Shown here: piece after piece, positions 42,924 to 52,424 of the stretch
Numbering within the stretch: position 1 is the first letter of the stretch
How the letters are laid out: every line of letters starts with the position of its first letter
Source: Oscillatoriaceae cyanobacterium M33_DOE_052
GTDB lineage: Bacteria > Cyanobacteriota > Cyanobacteriia > Cyanobacteriales > Laspinemataceae
Assembly (NCBI GenBank): GCA_015296065.1
Contig: DVDU01000265.1
Location: 1 to 52,549 of the forward strand
Length of the DNA stretch: 52,549 nt
Direction: 5' to 3'
Made by a program: the position numbers and the translations under genes
Notes under the pieces: generated by a model
The model's input: only the letters and a program-made list of their open reading frames with translations
What the model was told of the DNA's origin: nothing
Databases searched by the model: none

Positions 42924-43019
42924 CTATTTTTGGATCCGGGGAGGCTCCCGAAAAGCAATAGCAAAGAAGAGCAGCCCCAGAGTCAAAGTGAGAACTAGGA
43001 TGTAAGCGATACTTTCCAT
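42924..43019 (-). CDS. psbT: photosystem II protein T (PsbT)
   Basis: A 31-residue protein read directly from the minus strand: ATG at 43019, TAG at 42924-42926. The sequence [20 protein letters not shown], followed by [11 protein letters not shown], is one transmembrane helix plus a basic tail and matches PsbT closely. PsbT sits at the dimer interface of photosystem II near D1. It is 177 bp downstream of psbB on the same strand, the usual psbB-psbT order of cyanobacteria and plastids, with a hairpin between the genes. Confidence 0.95.
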   Translation of the reverse strand: MESIAYILVLTLTLGLLFFAIAFREPPRIQK

Positions 43020-43068
43020 ATTATCAGTTCCTGACGATTGCTTTAAATTAAGTGTACCAACCAAGAGA

Positions 43069-43114
43069 AAAAAGGTCTAACAAATTCCACAAAGTGTGGT
43101 TGTCAGACCTTTTT
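43069..43114 (-). terminator. hairpin between psbB and psbT
   Basis: AAAAAGGTCT (43069-43078) and AGACCTTTTT (43105-43114) form a perfect outer stem, extended by ACAA/TTGT and an inner CCAC/GTGG. On the minus strand it ends in a T-run, so it can act as a terminator or attenuator after psbB; psbT would then depend on read-through, RNA processing or its own promoter. Confidence 0.75.
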
Positions 43115-43196
43115 CGCCAAATAAACCAGGTTGATCACCTAGATTTATCCAAAAAATCCAGGTATCTGTGAAGCCACCCGGTTTCTCGCCAAAGGC

Positions 43197-44723
43197 TTAG
43201 CCTTCCTGCCGACGGGTGGTCACGTCACCCAGTTTCTGGAACAGACCAAACTCCACTTGCTCGCCCAGTTCCGGATCGATACCAGCAAACACATCCCGGA
43301 AGATGGTGCGGGAACCATGCCAGATATGGCCGAAGAAGAATAGCAGGGCAAAACAGGCGTGACCGAAAGTGAACCAACCACGAGTGCTGGTACGGAACAC
43401 GCCATCAGCATTGGTAGTTTCCGTGTCGAATTCAAACGGTTCGCCTAACTGCGCCTTACGAGCATATTGCTTCACAGCCGCAGGGTCGGTAAAGGTTTTG
43501 CCGTTGAGTTCACCACCGTAGAAGCTGACAGTAATACCAGTTTGCTCGAAGCTGTATTTAGATTCAGCACGACGGAAAGGAATGTCAGCACGAATGACGC
43601 CATCAGCATCAACGAGTAACACCGGGAAAGTTTCAAAGAAGTTAGGCAGGCGACGCACAGTCAGCTCGCGACCTTCTTTGTCTTTAAACACGGGATGTCC
43701 CAGCCAAGTTTGCGCCAGACCATCGCCATTGTTCATCGGGCCGACGCGGAACAAACCACCTTTAGCGGGGCTGTTGCCTACGTAGTCATAGAAAGCCAGC
43801 TTTTCGGGAATAGCGGCCCAAGCAGCTTCGGCAGTTTTGCCTTCAGCCAAGCCAGCTTGCACCCGACGGGTGATTTCTTGCTGGAAATAGCCACTGTCCC
43901 ACTGATAGCGGGTGGGGCCAAACAATTCTATGGGGGTGGCGGCGCTGCCATACCACATGGTCCCAGCCACGACGAAGGCGGCGAAGAACACAGCGGCGAT
44001 ACTGCTAGAAAGAACCGTTTCGATGTTCCCCATCCGCAGAGCTTTGTACAGCCGTTCGGGAGGACGCACGGTGAGGTGGAACAGACCGGCGATAATGCCG
44101 ATAATCCCAGCCGCGATGTGGTGTGCCACAATACCGCCGGGATTGAAGGGGTTAAAGCCGTCGGGTCCCCATTCTGGCGCTACGGGCTGCATATGGCCAG
44201 TTAAGCCGTAGGGGTCAGAAACCCACATTCCCGGTCCAAACAGACCGGTTTGGTGGAAGGCGCCAAACCCAAAGCAGAGTAAGCCGGAGAGGAACAGGTG
44301 GATGCCGAACATTTTAGGCAGGTCCAGGGCGGGCTCACCGGTACGGGGATCGGTGAACAGTTCCAAATCCCAGTAAACCCAGTGCCAGCAAGCGGCCAGG
44401 AACAGCAGACCGGCGAGGACGATGTGGGCGATCGCCACACCTTCAAAGCTCCAGAAGCCCACATCGGTGGCATTACCACCAGTGATGCTCCAACCACGCC
44501 AAGATTCCGTTACACCCAAGCGTGCCATAAACGGCATGACGAACATACCTTGGCGCCACATCGGATTGAGTACCGGATCAGATGGATCGAAAATCGCCAG
44601 TTCATACAGGGCCATCGACCCTGCCCAACCCGCAACCAGGGCGGTGTGCATTAGGTGTACCGCAATCAGGCGTCCCGGATCATTCAGGACGACTGTGTGG
44701 ACTCGATACCAGGGTAGTCCCAT
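43197..44723 (-). CDS. psbB: photosystem II CP47 chlorophyll protein
   Basis: The 508-residue core antenna of photosystem II, full length. It starts [19 protein letters not shown] and has six transmembrane helices with the usual chlorophyll-ligand His residues (for example [58 protein letters not shown]) and the large lumenal loop between helices 5 and 6 (about residues 260-450). An AGGAGG site precedes the ATG at 44723. It is located in the thylakoid membrane. The about 250 bp upstream (44724-44980) carry no gene and should contain its light-regulated promoter. Confidence 0.98.
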   Translation of the reverse strand: MGLPWYRVHTVVLNDPGRLIAVHLMHTALVAGWAGSMALYELAIFDPSDPVLNPMWRQGMFVMPFMARLGVTESWRGWSITGGNATDVGFWSFEGVAIAHIVLAGLLFLAACWHWVYWDLELFTDPRTGEPALDLPKMFGIHLFLSGLLCFGFGAFHQTGLFGPGMWVSDPYGLTGHMQPVAPEWGPDGFNPFNPGGIVAHHIAAGIIGIIAGLFHLTVRPPERLYKALRMGNIETVLSSSIAAVFFAAFVVAGTMWYGSAATPIELFGPTRYQWDSGYFQQEITRRVQAGLAEGKTAEAAWAAIPEKLAFYDYVGNSPAKGGLFRVGPMNNGDGLAQTWLGHPVFKDKEGRELTVRRLPNFFETFPVLLVDADGVIRADIPFRRAESKYSFEQTGITVSFYGGELNGKTFTDPAAVKQYARKAQLGEPFEFDTETTNADGVFRTSTRGWFTFGHACFALLFFFGHIWHGSRTIFRDVFAGIDPELGEQVEFGLFQKLGDVTTRRQEG

Positions 44724-44983
44724 CGACTACACTTCCTCCTAGATATTTTTACTTTGACGTATCGGCTTTGCCGACAGGGATCGGCGGTCGCCTACATGAA
44801 TAGTTTGTAGCCTTTTGTTAAAGGTTACAGGATTTTGGCTGGTAAAAATGCCCATGTTGCCGTCTTGCCAGACAGCAGGGCCGTTGCACTGAATACCAGA
44901 GCATTTTATGAGAAGTATTTAAAGAAGTGTAACTATTGACCGTACCGATTGCAAGCAGTTTTGCCAATATTACCCAGAGATAC

Positions 44984-45107
44984 CTCGTTCCGGAGGTTCT
45001 TAGTAGGGCTTCAGCCGTCTTGACCTGGTTCGTAGTAGGGCTTCAGCCCTCGTTCCGGATGTTCGTAGTAGGGCTTCAGCCCTCGTTCCGGAGGTTCTTA
45101 GTAGGGC
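44984..45107. repeat. 33-bp tandem repeat derived from the GGGCTTCAGCCC family
   Basis: Nearly four units of CTCGTTCCGGAGGTTCTTAG plus TAGGGCTTCAGCC; unit starts at 44984, 45017, 45049 and 45082 (the last truncated). It contains half of the TTGGGCTTCAGCCC palindrome found elsewhere, so it is a tandemly amplified version. It sits just past the stop of the gene at 45114. Confidence 0.85.
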
Positions 45108-45113
45108 ACATCT

Positions 45114-45437
45114 TCATCCTTGCAAGGTGCCTCGGCTAATCTGGCAAACTGCTTCCGAGGCCCCCAGTCGGTCAATCACCTGTTCGGCACTCATCAACCG
45201 CTTGAGCATCACTTGCCCGATATTTTTGGCTCCCACTACTGTCGCCTCCGGTTTCACCTCCACCATAATTACCGCATCTTCCACCCGGTACAGCCAGAGA
45301 ATTTCGTCAGTTTCGGAGATAGAAACTTTCAACCGCTCTATTTCCGGCTCCCGCCGCCACGCCAGAGAGTTCCATTCCCCCTGGACTCCCCAAACCCGTC
45401 CTACTTTCCAGCCTTCTGTCAGAAAAAAATATTTCAC
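45114..45437 (-). CDS. conserved cyanobacterial hypothetical protein
   Basis: A 107-residue protein beginning MKYFFLTEGWKVGRVWGVQG and with WRREPEIERLKVSI and LWLYRVEDAVIMVEVKP. This is a familiar pattern of a conserved cyanobacterial hypothetical protein. It has mixed alpha/beta character, no signal peptide and no membrane helix. No function is known to me. The hairpin at 45532-45555 and the secreted-protein gene lie upstream on the same strand, 120 bp away. Confidence 0.75.
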   Translation of the reverse strand: MKYFFLTEGWKVGRVWGVQGEWNSLAWRREPEIERLKVSISETDEILWLYRVEDAVIMVEVKPEATVVGAKNIGQVMLKRLMSAEQVIDRLGASEAVCQISRGTLQG

Positions 45438-45531
45438 ACTATCCCAGTTCCTCTATCCCGATGTGGATATCAATGTTTAACATAACCCGAAAATTCCCAA
45501 CGTTTGTGGTGGACCATTTCGCTAGTCCTTT

Positions 45532-45555
45532 GTCCCTTGTCATTGGACAAGGGAC
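45532..45555 (-). terminator. perfect GTCCCTTGTC hairpin after the secreted-protein gene
   Basis: GTCCCTTGTC-ATTG-GACAAGGGAC is a perfect 10-bp stem with a 4-base loop, 2 bp past the stop of the gene at 45558. There is no T-run. Its GGACAA word is shared with the heptamer repeat family. Confidence 0.5.
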
Positions 45556-45557
45556 CC

Positions 45558-45857
45558 CTAACCCTTGAGCGTGCTACAGATAAGTTCACCAGCACCATTG
45601 GGCTCAAACGGGACCACTTGCCCATCTTTTCTGACTCTGACGCGCTGGCGACAGTTGTAGAGTTCGATCGGCCTTGCCACCCCATCAATTTTCACTGCTG
45701 CCCGATATTCCCAATGATACTTGGCACTGCGGTGGATGCTAGCAATGCAAATTAAGTGATTATTAATTTGACGACAAAAAGATGCTGCGGCTGGCAAAGC
45801 AAATAAAAATAATAAGCATAATCCTGATATAAGCAATATTGGCAAAAACTTAAACAT
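45558..45857 (-). CDS. small secreted protein of unknown function
   Basis: A 99-residue protein with a strong signal peptide (FKFLPILLISGLCLLFLFAL then PAAAS; cleavage about residue 25). The mature part has four Cys (SFCRQ, HLICI, LYNCRQ, ELICS) that could form two disulfides, and mixed beta-strand character. It is probably periplasmic or lumenal. I do not recognise the family beyond a conserved cyanobacterial look. Confidence 0.7.
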   Translation of the reverse strand: MFKFLPILLISGLCLLFLFALPAAASFCRQINNHLICIASIHRSAKYHWEYRAAVKIDGVARPIELYNCRQRVRVRKDGQVVPFEPNGAGELICSTLKG

Positions 45858-46059
45858 ATAAAATACCGTATTAAAATTCAGAAACCGGTTTTTTTAACTG
45901 GCGTCGCGGTTAAAAAACCAAAATTCTCTGAGACCCCCGGTTTCTTGACGTAGCAGCACCACAAGAAGGTTTATTGGCGCTGGCTCGGCTAAAATTATAA
46001 CCGGAGGGGGACTAGATTAGTGGCCCCTACTCACCCCACCACAGAAGTATCCCAGAGCG

Positions 46060-47988
46060 ATGCCAATGCCAGTAGAATTTCAAGACACCTTTGATGTAGT
46101 AGTAGTGGGAGCGGGACACGCCGGGTGCGAAGCGGCCCTGGCTTCGGCGCGCCTGGGGTGTCGCACCCTGCTCCTAACCCTGAATTTAGATAAAATCGCT
46201 TGGCAACCATGCAACCCCGCAGTGGGGGGACCGGCCAAATCTCAACTGGTCCACGAAGTGGACGCTTTGGGGGGGGAAATTGGCAAAATGACCGATCGCA
46301 CCTACCTACAAAAGCGCCTCCTCAACTCCTCTCGCGGACCGGCGGTGTGGGCATTGCGCGCCCAAACCGACAAGCGGGAATATGCCGCCGTGATGAAAAA
46401 AATCCTCGAAACAGAGGAAAACCAACCCCAAAAATGTCTCACCCTGCGCGAAGGCATGGTGACAAATATCCTCCTGGGTGCCAATGACGAAATTATCGGC
46501 GTCCAGACCTATTTCGGTGTCGCCTTTGCCTGTAAAGCCGTTATCCTCACTACCGGCACCTTTTTGGGCGGGATCATCTGGGTAGGCAATAAATCCATGA
46601 GTGCCGGAAGAGCCGGAGAATTTGCCGCCATTGGGTTGACAGAAACGCTCAACCGGCTGGGTTTTGAAACCGATCGGCTCAAAACCGGTACTCCCGCACG
46701 GGTAGATAGCCGTTCCGTTGACTACGGCAAAATGGAACCCCAACCAGGGGAAGAAGACGGACGATGGTTCAGTTTTGACCCAGAACTGTGGGTGGAAAGA
46801 GAGCAAATGAATTGCTACATCACCCGCACCACCGCCGAAACCCACCGCTTAATCAGGGAAAACCTGCATTTATCCCCCGTTTATGGTGGTTGGGTAGAAG
46901 CCAAAGGCCCGCGCTATTGTCCCAGTATTGAGGATAAAATTGTTAGATTTGCCGATAAAGAAAGCCACCAAATCTTTATCGAACCAGAAGGCAGAGATAT
47001 TCCCGAACTGTATATCCAGGGGTTTTCTACGGGTTTGCCAGAAAATCTCCAGCTTGCTTTGCTGCGTACCCTCCCCGGTTTGGAAAACTGCATCATGCGG
47101 CGTCCCGCTTATGCCGTGGAATACGATTATTTGCCCGCCACTCAGTGCTATCCCACCTTGATGACCAAGAAAGTTGAGGGGTTATTCTGCGCTGGACAAA
47201 TTAATGGCACTACTGGTTATGAAGAGGCGGCAGCCCAGGGTATCGTAGCGGGAATTAATGCGGCCCGGTTAGTGCGGGGTGAGGAAATGATTGTTTTCCC
47301 CCGGGAGCAAAGTTATATCGGTACTCTGATTGATGATTTATGTACTAAAGAGTTGCGGGAGCCTTACCGGATGCTTACCAGCCGATCGGAGTATCGGTTA
47401 TTGTTACGATCGGATAATGCCGATGCTCGCCTGACGCCATTGGGACGGGAAATTGGCTTGATAGACGATCGCCGCTACGCACTATTTCAGCGCAAACAGG
47501 CCAATATTGCCGCCGAAACAGAACGCCTACATACAACCAGGATTAAAGAAGCTGACGAAATTGGCATCAAAATCGCTGCTGACACCGGGCAAAAAATCAA
47601 AAGTTCCGTTACCCTAGCGGAACTGCTACGGCGTCCCGGCTTCCACTACATCGACCTCGATCGCTACGGACTCGGAAACCCCGACCACAACCGAGCCGAA
47701 CTCGAAGCCGCAGAAATTGACATCAAATACTCTGGCTACATCCATCGCCAGCAAACCCAAATCGACCAAATCAGCCGGAACGCCAACCGCAAGCTAGCCA
47801 CAGACTTAGACTATGCCAGCATCGAGACCCTTTCCAAAGAAGCCAGGGAAAAACTGGCCAAGGTCCGACCCGTAACCATCGGTCAAGCCAGCCGCATCGG
47901 CGGCGTCAACCCCGCTGACATCAACGCTTTGCTCATTTATCTGGAATTGGGCGATCGCAAGCGTGTGGCGGCTTCTCCCACCGCTTAA
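46060..47988 (+). CDS. mnmG: tRNA uridine-5-carboxymethylaminomethyl modification enzyme MnmG (GidA)
   Basis: With MnmE, MnmG adds the carboxymethylaminomethyl group to wobble uridine 34 of certain tRNAs, using FAD. The 642 residues contain the FAD motif [20 protein letters not shown] (about 13-32), [33 protein letters not shown] and [41 protein letters not shown] precedes the C-terminal helical tRNA-binding region. The length is standard. The ATG at 46060 and one two codons later are both possible. It stands alone; mnmE is not in the window. Confidence 0.95.
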   Translation: MPMPVEFQDTFDVVVVGAGHAGCEAALASARLGCRTLLLTLNLDKIAWQPCNPAVGGPAKSQLVHEVDALGGEIGKMTDRTYLQKRLLNSSRGPAVWALRAQTDKREYAAVMKKILETEENQPQKCLTLREGMVTNILLGANDEIIGVQTYFGVAFACKAVILTTGTFLGGIIWVGNKSMSAGRAGEFAAIGLTETLNRLGFETDRLKTGTPARVDSRSVDYGKMEPQPGEEDGRWFSFDPELWVEREQMNCYITRTTAETHRLIRENLHLSPVYGGWVEAKGPRYCPSIEDKIVRFADKESHQIFIEPEGRDIPELYIQGFSTGLPENLQLALLRTLPGLENCIMRRPAYAVEYDYLPATQCYPTLMTKKVEGLFCAGQINGTTGYEEAAAQGIVAGINAARLVRGEEMIVFPREQSYIGTLIDDLCTKELREPYRMLTSRSEYRLLLRSDNADARLTPLGREIGLIDDRRYALFQRKQANIAAETERLHTTRIKEADEIGIKIAADTGQKIKSSVTLAELLRRPGFHYIDLDRYGLGNPDHNRAELEAAEIDIKYSGYIHRQQTQIDQISRNANRKLATDLDYASIETLSKEAREKLAKVRPVTIGQASRIGGVNPADINALLIYLELGDRKRVAASPTA

Positions 47989-47989
47989 A

Positions 47990-48196
47990 GTGATGGGGAG
48001 ACGGGGGGACCAGGGGACGGGGGGGCAGCGGTTCGGCTTCGCTCACCGACCGGGGGGGCAGGGGGAGTGTGGGGAGTGTGGGAAGTGTGGGGAGTGTGGG
48101 GAGTGTGGTCAGCAATCTTCCTCCCTCTCCTCCCACCCCTCCCCATCTTCCCCCTCCTCCCACCCCTCCCCGTCTCCCCCTCCCCCCGTCTCCCCT
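47990..48196. repeat. low-complexity simple-repeat region
   Basis: GGGGAGACGGGGGGACCAGG-type runs, a GGGAGTGTGGGGAGTGTG array (about 48063-48110) and then CTCCCACCCCTCCCC-type runs. It is not coding and fills the gap between mnmG and the zinc-finger gene. Confidence 0.8.
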
Positions 48197-48200
48197 GCCT

Positions 48201-48461
48201 CTAGCGGACTAAAGTCTGGTCAATATAGCACCAACGCCAATTTTCCCCTGGTTCCACCGATTGGACGATCGGGTGATTGGTGGCTAAAAAGTGCTTGGTC
48301 GCATGTTTATTTTTGGAAGAGTCACAGCATCCCACGTGACCGCAGCTAAGGCACATCCGTAAATGCACCCAGCGATCGCCAATTGCCAAGCATTCCTCAC
48401 AGCCTTTAGCGCTGGGAGTAACATCTTGGATAGAATCGAGATGATTGCAAGTTTTGCTCAT
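48201..48461 (-). CDS. UBP-type zinc-finger protein
   Basis: An 86-residue protein that is a single UBP zinc finger: CNHLDSI, CEECLAIGDRWVHLRMCLSCGHVGCCDSS, KHATKHFLATNHPIV, with the Cys/His ligands in order, and EPGENWRWCYID at the end. In eukaryotes this domain binds the free C-terminus of ubiquitin; stand-alone bacterial forms are common but their ligand is unclear. It is soluble and cytoplasmic, and ends next to a simple-repeat tract. Confidence 0.9.
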   Translation of the reverse strand: MSKTCNHLDSIQDVTPSAKGCEECLAIGDRWVHLRMCLSCGHVGCCDSSKNKHATKHFLATNHPIVQSVEPGENWRWCYIDQTLVR

Positions 48462-48960
48462 AAATCCTCCTAAGTTCCTTGTTGTAGCACGGCATTATCA
48501 ATATTATTTATGTGAATAAATATAATAAAGCAGTGCCAAAGCCCATAAACGGTATTTATTCATATGAGAAAGACGGCAATAATGCCATGACCACGCCCAC
48601 CAGAGGGCAATTGCCCACCCCCACCCCAGCACCCTCGCCAAAGGCAGGGGCGAAGTGGTGTAGGGGCTGTGGATGCGGGCAAGGCATGAGCAAGATTGAT
48701 CAAAAAACCGCAGCGGGAGATAATGTCTTGCCCCTAAAGCGTTATGGGCTTTTGGCAATTGTATCTTGATGCTGCCACATCCACCCCAGATGTGCTAAAT
48801 TGTGGCACGAGGTGAGGGGTTTTCAACACTTGCACCCAAAGACGGCGGCAGTGGTGTAGGTGAGTGGGAGTGGGTTGCTGATATCTTTCGCTACGAACGA
48901 AAAAACCCGCGCACCCGCCCCTACCGCCAGGGAGATATCACATCAAAGGTGGAAAAAGTT
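48462..48960. other. intergenic region with only doubtful short ORFs
   Basis: Short frames on both strands (about 48504-48769) have no recognisable domain and no clear ribosome-binding site. CCACATC ... GATGTG near 48775 is a weak inverted repeat. The frame of the next gene opens at 48802 but reads as non-protein until the ATG at 48961. Confidence 0.4.
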
Positions 48961-50415
48961 ATGTCTGAGAATGTTAGCACCAAATCGGCAGTAGAAGAAC
49001 TCAGCCCGCAAACAACTGGGAGTAAAACGCCTTTATCGGTGGAAACCTACGCCGATCGCCTGATGAACGAGCTATTTGATGATGTAGATCGGATTTTAGA
49101 TGGTGGCAGCCGCATCCCGGCCCAACCAAACCATCCGGAGGTGATATCTCTCCAGCAAATTCAGGTGCCACAAATCATTCTGCCCACAGTAGTGCTGCCA
49201 CCGCCGACGCCGCCAGAAGTGGCGCCGTTGGTGGATTCCAAGGCAATTACCACCAGTAAAACCCAGTCAAACCAAAACAAATGGGTTGATAAGTTGCTGA
49301 TGGGAGGTGCTTTTGTCTCTCTCGTAGCCACTTTGGGGCTCTGGCTGTGGAGCAGGGGCGACTTGCGCCGCTTGTGGGTGCAAATGCAGGAGCTGCTGCC
49401 AAATGCTGTTGTCACCCAACCGGAAGCCCCGCCACAGGTGAAGACTCCCGAGGATCTAAAAGCGGAGGCGGACGCTAAATTTATGCGCTATATGGAAAAA
49501 GCCCTAGAAGCGATCGAGCGAGATCCCGCCACAGCCGCTGCCATGCCCACGCCTCCGGGACAAACTGCGGTGGCACAAGCCGCTCCCCTGCCTCTAATGA
49601 TGGCACCACCACCGGTCAACGTCACAGTAAATCCCAACGTAACGGTCAATCCCACCGTAGGTGCTGCCCCTGCCCCAGTGAACAGCGGTAACGTCGCCGA
49701 GGCTCTGCACAGAATCGCGATCGCCCTCGAGCGCCTCTCAATTCCCGGTTTAGATCCATTCCAAATCCTCGCCGTTCCCCAAGCCCAACCACCACAACTG
49801 GGGCAAGCGCAAAGACCACAGCCCCCCTCGGCACCCAAACCGGCTCCCAAACCGGCTCCCGCCCCCACAGCCCAACCCCAGCCGTCCACTGTCGCAGCCG
49901 CCCCAAAACCCCAGGCGACCGCCACCCCCAGCACTACTCCTCGGGCAACAACTATTCCCAGCACTACTCCTCGGGCGACCACCACTCCCACCACCACCCC
50001 CCAAGCGACCACCACTCCCACCACCACCCCTCGGGCCACGGCAGAACCCTCACCTGCATTACAGGCGACGTTAACACCCACCCCCACGCCGCCACCACCA
50101 GGGGCCGCCACTGCGGAACCCTCCCCCATACCTACTGGACCCGCACCAGCGCCAGTCGCCTCCGAGGAGCCTGCACCGGAGGTAACGGAAACCCCCACTC
50201 CTTCCAGTACCGAGGCAACTCATGTGTTGATTGGGATTTTGGAATTGGGCGATCGCTCTGCAGCTCTGTTTGAAGTTAACGGGGTTTCTCGACGAGTCAA
50301 AGTCGGCGAAAATATCGGCTCTAGTGGCTGGACCCTGGTAGAGGTGAAAAATCGAGAAGCCGTCATCCGTCGTAATGGCGAAGTCCGCTCCATCATTGTG
50401 GGGCAAAGCTTCTAA
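48961..50415 (+). CDS. membrane-anchored Pro/Thr-rich protein with GspC/PilP-like C-terminal domain
   Basis: A 484-residue protein. The acidic N-terminus (TYADRLMNELFDDVDRILDGG) is followed by one transmembrane helix (about residues 110-128, LLMGGAFVSLVATLGLWLW), a helical stretch, and then a long Pro/Ala/Thr-rich linker (about 255-415) with repeated TPRATT and TTTPQAT units. The last 65 residues (HVLIGILELGDRSAALFEVNGVSRRVKVGE ... REAVIRRNGEVRSIIVG) resemble the small beta domain of GspC/PilP, which links inner- and outer-membrane parts of type II secretion or type IV pili. That match is by eye. The ATG at 48961 was preferred; the frame opens earlier. The next gene follows after 134 bp. Confidence 0.8.
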   Translation: MSENVSTKSAVEELSPQTTGSKTPLSVETYADRLMNELFDDVDRILDGGSRIPAQPNHPEVISLQQIQVPQIILPTVVLPPPTPPEVAPLVDSKAITTSKTQSNQNKWVDKLLMGGAFVSLVATLGLWLWSRGDLRRLWVQMQELLPNAVVTQPEAPPQVKTPEDLKAEADAKFMRYMEKALEAIERDPATAAAMPTPPGQTAVAQAAPLPLMMAPPPVNVTVNPNVTVNPTVGAAPAPVNSGNVAEALHRIAIALERLSIPGLDPFQILAVPQAQPPQLGQAQRPQPPSAPKPAPKPAPAPTAQPQPSTVAAAPKPQATATPSTTPRATTIPSTTPRATTTPTTTPQATTTPTTTPRATAEPSPALQATLTPTPTPPPPGAATAEPSPIPTGPAPAPVASEEPAPEVTETPTPSSTEATHVLIGILELGDRSAALFEVNGVSRRVKVGENIGSSGWTLVEVKNREAVIRRNGEVRSIIVGQSF

Positions 50416-50433
50416 ACAGTGAATTAGTATATT

Positions 50434-50502
50434 GTAGGGTGGGCATTGCCCGACACCTGAAATTGACGGTGACAATCATGCTTGGGGCAATGCCCACCCT
50501 AC
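50434..50502. repeat. GTAGGGTGGGCATTGCCC inverted-repeat element
   Basis: GTAGGGTGGGCATTGCCC (50434-50451) pairs with GGGCAATGCCCACCCTAC (50485-50502), an 18-bp perfect terminal inverted repeat around a 33-bp centre. It looks like a small palindromic mobile element between the two plus-strand genes. Confidence 0.8.
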
Positions 50503-50549
50503 TGGCTTCAGCCAATGGCACCAGTCCCCTTACCCAGGAGCGTCCCAGT

Positions 50550-51122
50550 ATGAGCGTGTTTGAAAATATCGGCAGCTTTTTTGAAACCCGCCTGGATGAA
50601 TTTCTGCGCAACCATCCTCACCTGCAATTGCAAGCCCTCGAAGAACAACTGCGGGAGCAGGAAGAAGATACCTTGAAGCTGATCCGTGACTTCCAAATCA
50701 AAGAAAAGCAATTGCAAGAGCAAATCCTTTCTACTGCCGAAGAAATTCAGAAGTGGCACGCTCGCATCCCCACAGCCAAAGCGGCTGGCAGAGAAGATTT
50801 AGCCCGCGCTGCCCTGGAACGAGAAGGGGCTTTGCTGCGCCAGGGAAATCAGCTCTGGGGACAAATGCAAGGTGTGAAAGAGCGAATCGAAAAAGCGAAG
50901 GACATCTATCGCAAAATTCAGGGGCGGCGCAAAGAAGTGCAAGCGAAAGCGGCTGAAACTGCGGCGGCGAGGGCTAAGCAGGTGCAAGACACAGAAACTA
51001 AAGGTTGGAATCAATCTTATCAGCCTCGGATGGGTAGTAGTTTCGATGATTTAGAGCAAGAGTTTCGCCGCTTGGAAACTGAAGATGAATTGGAGCGGAT
51101 GAAGCGGAATCTGGGGAGGTAA
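50550..51122 (+). CDS. coiled-coil protein, TIGR04376-like
   Basis: A 190-residue protein, almost entirely helical: FENIGSFFETRLDEFLRNHP at the start, then a long coiled coil (LEEQLREQEEDTLKLIRDFQ ... RQGNQLWGQMQGVKERIEKA) and a short charged C-terminal helix. The sequence is a pattern I recall as the cyanobacterial family TIGR04376; the length and single coiled coil recall PspA/IM30-like proteins, but no such role is shown. The ATG at 50550 has an AGGAG 10 bp upstream; an earlier ATG (50439) would begin inside the palindromic element and is unlikely. Confidence 0.82.
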   Translation: MSVFENIGSFFETRLDEFLRNHPHLQLQALEEQLREQEEDTLKLIRDFQIKEKQLQEQILSTAEEIQKWHARIPTAKAAGREDLARAALEREGALLRQGNQLWGQMQGVKERIEKAKDIYRKIQGRRKEVQAKAAETAAARAKQVQDTETKGWNQSYQPRMGSSFDDLEQEFRRLETEDELERMKRNLGR

Positions 51123-51262
51123 AAATATAGATTCCAAATTATAGCAGATAAAGTCAAAAATAGTCATTAAGATTAATAAATATTTACATAAAAGCGCGGG
51201 AGCAGGTTTTGCCATGAGCTGGTAAATGGTGATGCGGGAATCATGGGATAATGTATCTCTGT

Positions 51263-51327
51263 AGAAACCGGGTTTCTATGCAGGGCCTCGTATCTAAACG
51301 GAGATTCTCCACAGAAACCCGGTTTCT
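51263..51327. repeat. twin-palindrome repeat AGAAACCGGGTTTCT, second full copy
   Basis: AGAAACCGGGTTTCT (51263-51277) and AGAAACCCGGTTTCT (51313-51327) are separated by 35 bp containing CCTCGT and ACGGAG, the same layout as at 9352-9420. It lies in the upstream region of the gene at 51387. Confidence 0.85.
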
Positions 51328-51386
51328 GGGTCCGCATTGGGTCCAAAGGTTTCTATCCTATCGCAATGACCAATGAGTGGCTGTAA

Positions 51387-52424
51387 ATGGCTGAAATCCC
51401 CCAATCAACTGAAGAGCTGGTAGGCGCCCTGACGGAGTTTACCGATATAAATTTTGAGCTGCCGGACCCAGAAGATGAGGAAATTTCTGAGCTGGATTTT
51501 GAGGAGCAGCTAGATATTGCTTGGAAGGTCTGCGATCGCTATGACCTGCAAACGGATATCTGGCGGGGCCGGATTTTGCGAGCGGTGCGCGATCGGGAGA
51601 AAAAAGGCGGTGAAGGCAGGGGAGCTGGCTTTTTAAACTGGCTCAAAGAGCGGGAAATCAGCAAAAGCCAAGCCTACAGCCTCATAGAACTGGCCAACAG
51701 CGCCGATACCCTGATGGCACAGGGAGACCTGGACCCAGACACGATTAATAAATTTAGTAAAAGAGCCTTTGTGGAAACGGCCAAGTCTGCCCCAGAAGTG
51801 CAGCAGATGGTCACCAGATCCGCTCAGGATGGGGACCGGATTACCCGGCGGGAAGTGCGCCAGCTCTCGGATGAGTGGACCGCCATGAGTTCAGAATTAA
51901 TCCCGGAAGAAGTGAAAGAAAAGGCCAATTCTGGCTCGATACCGCCACGACTGCTGGCTCCTCTGGCGCGGGAAATGGAGAAGCTCCCCCCTTCACACCA
52001 AAATTCGATTCGCACGGAAGCGGCGACTAATCCTGATGTGGATACGGTGAAACAGCTTACCGCTGATGCCCGCAATTTGGCGAAATATCTGGATGCGGCG
52101 GCTCAAGTGCAAACGATTAACCGGCAAAAGGTGGATGTGGAAATGGCGCTGGAAGAGGCGCTGCGCCTGGGCTGTATTAATATTGCGGCTGATATGGTGA
52201 AGCAGGCGGCGCAGGTGGAGCAAACGGCGGCTAAACTTTACACGACTTGGAAACGCCTTGCGGCGATTACCGATCGCCTTTATGTGGATACTGGTGCTAG
52301 CACCCCCCACCTGCGGGCGCTGCTCACGGTCCTTGACCGACTGGCGGGGAATGCGATCGAAGTGCCTTTGGATGAAATGGGCGATCGATCCGTCCGCCTC
52401 CAATTCCTCAGCGATAACCAATGA
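51387..52424 (+). CDS. helical protein of unknown function, possible DNA-binding segment
   Basis: A 345-residue, acidic, mostly helical protein. Residues about 85-115 (GFLNWLKEREISKSQAYSLI, then ELANSAD) look like a helix-turn-helix of the kind in DUF3102-like phage or plasmid proteins, but this is a weak resemblance. The C-terminal half is helical (LAKYLDAAAQVQTINRQKVD, MVKQAAQVEQTAAKLYTTWK). There is no signal peptide or membrane segment. I do not recognise a family. A simple-repeat tract starts at its stop codon. Confidence 0.7.
   Translation: MAEIPQSTEELVGALTEFTDINFELPDPEDEEISELDFEEQLDIAWKVCDRYDLQTDIWRGRILRAVRDREKKGGEGRGAGFLNWLKEREISKSQAYSLIELANSADTLMAQGDLDPDTINKFSKRAFVETAKSAPEVQQMVTRSAQDGDRITRREVRQLSDEWTAMSSELIPEEVKEKANSGSIPPRLLAPLAREMEKLPPSHQNSIRTEAATNPDVDTVKQLTADARNLAKYLDAAAQVQTINRQKVDVEMALEEALRLGCINIAADMVKQAAQVEQTAAKLYTTWKRLAAITDRLYVDTGASTPHLRALLTVLDRLAGNAIEVPLDEMGDRSVRLQFLSDNQ

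Noticed and set aside
48504-48769. Overlapping 84-85 residue ORFs on both strands
   Set aside because: No recognisable domain or start signals, and the two strands exclude each other; a CGCGC-like cluster arises from a repeat-like stretch.
49488-50198. 236-residue minus-strand Gly/Val-rich ORF
   Set aside because: It is the reverse reading of the Pro/Thr-rich linker of the plus-strand gene at 48961, whose composition keeps stop codons away.
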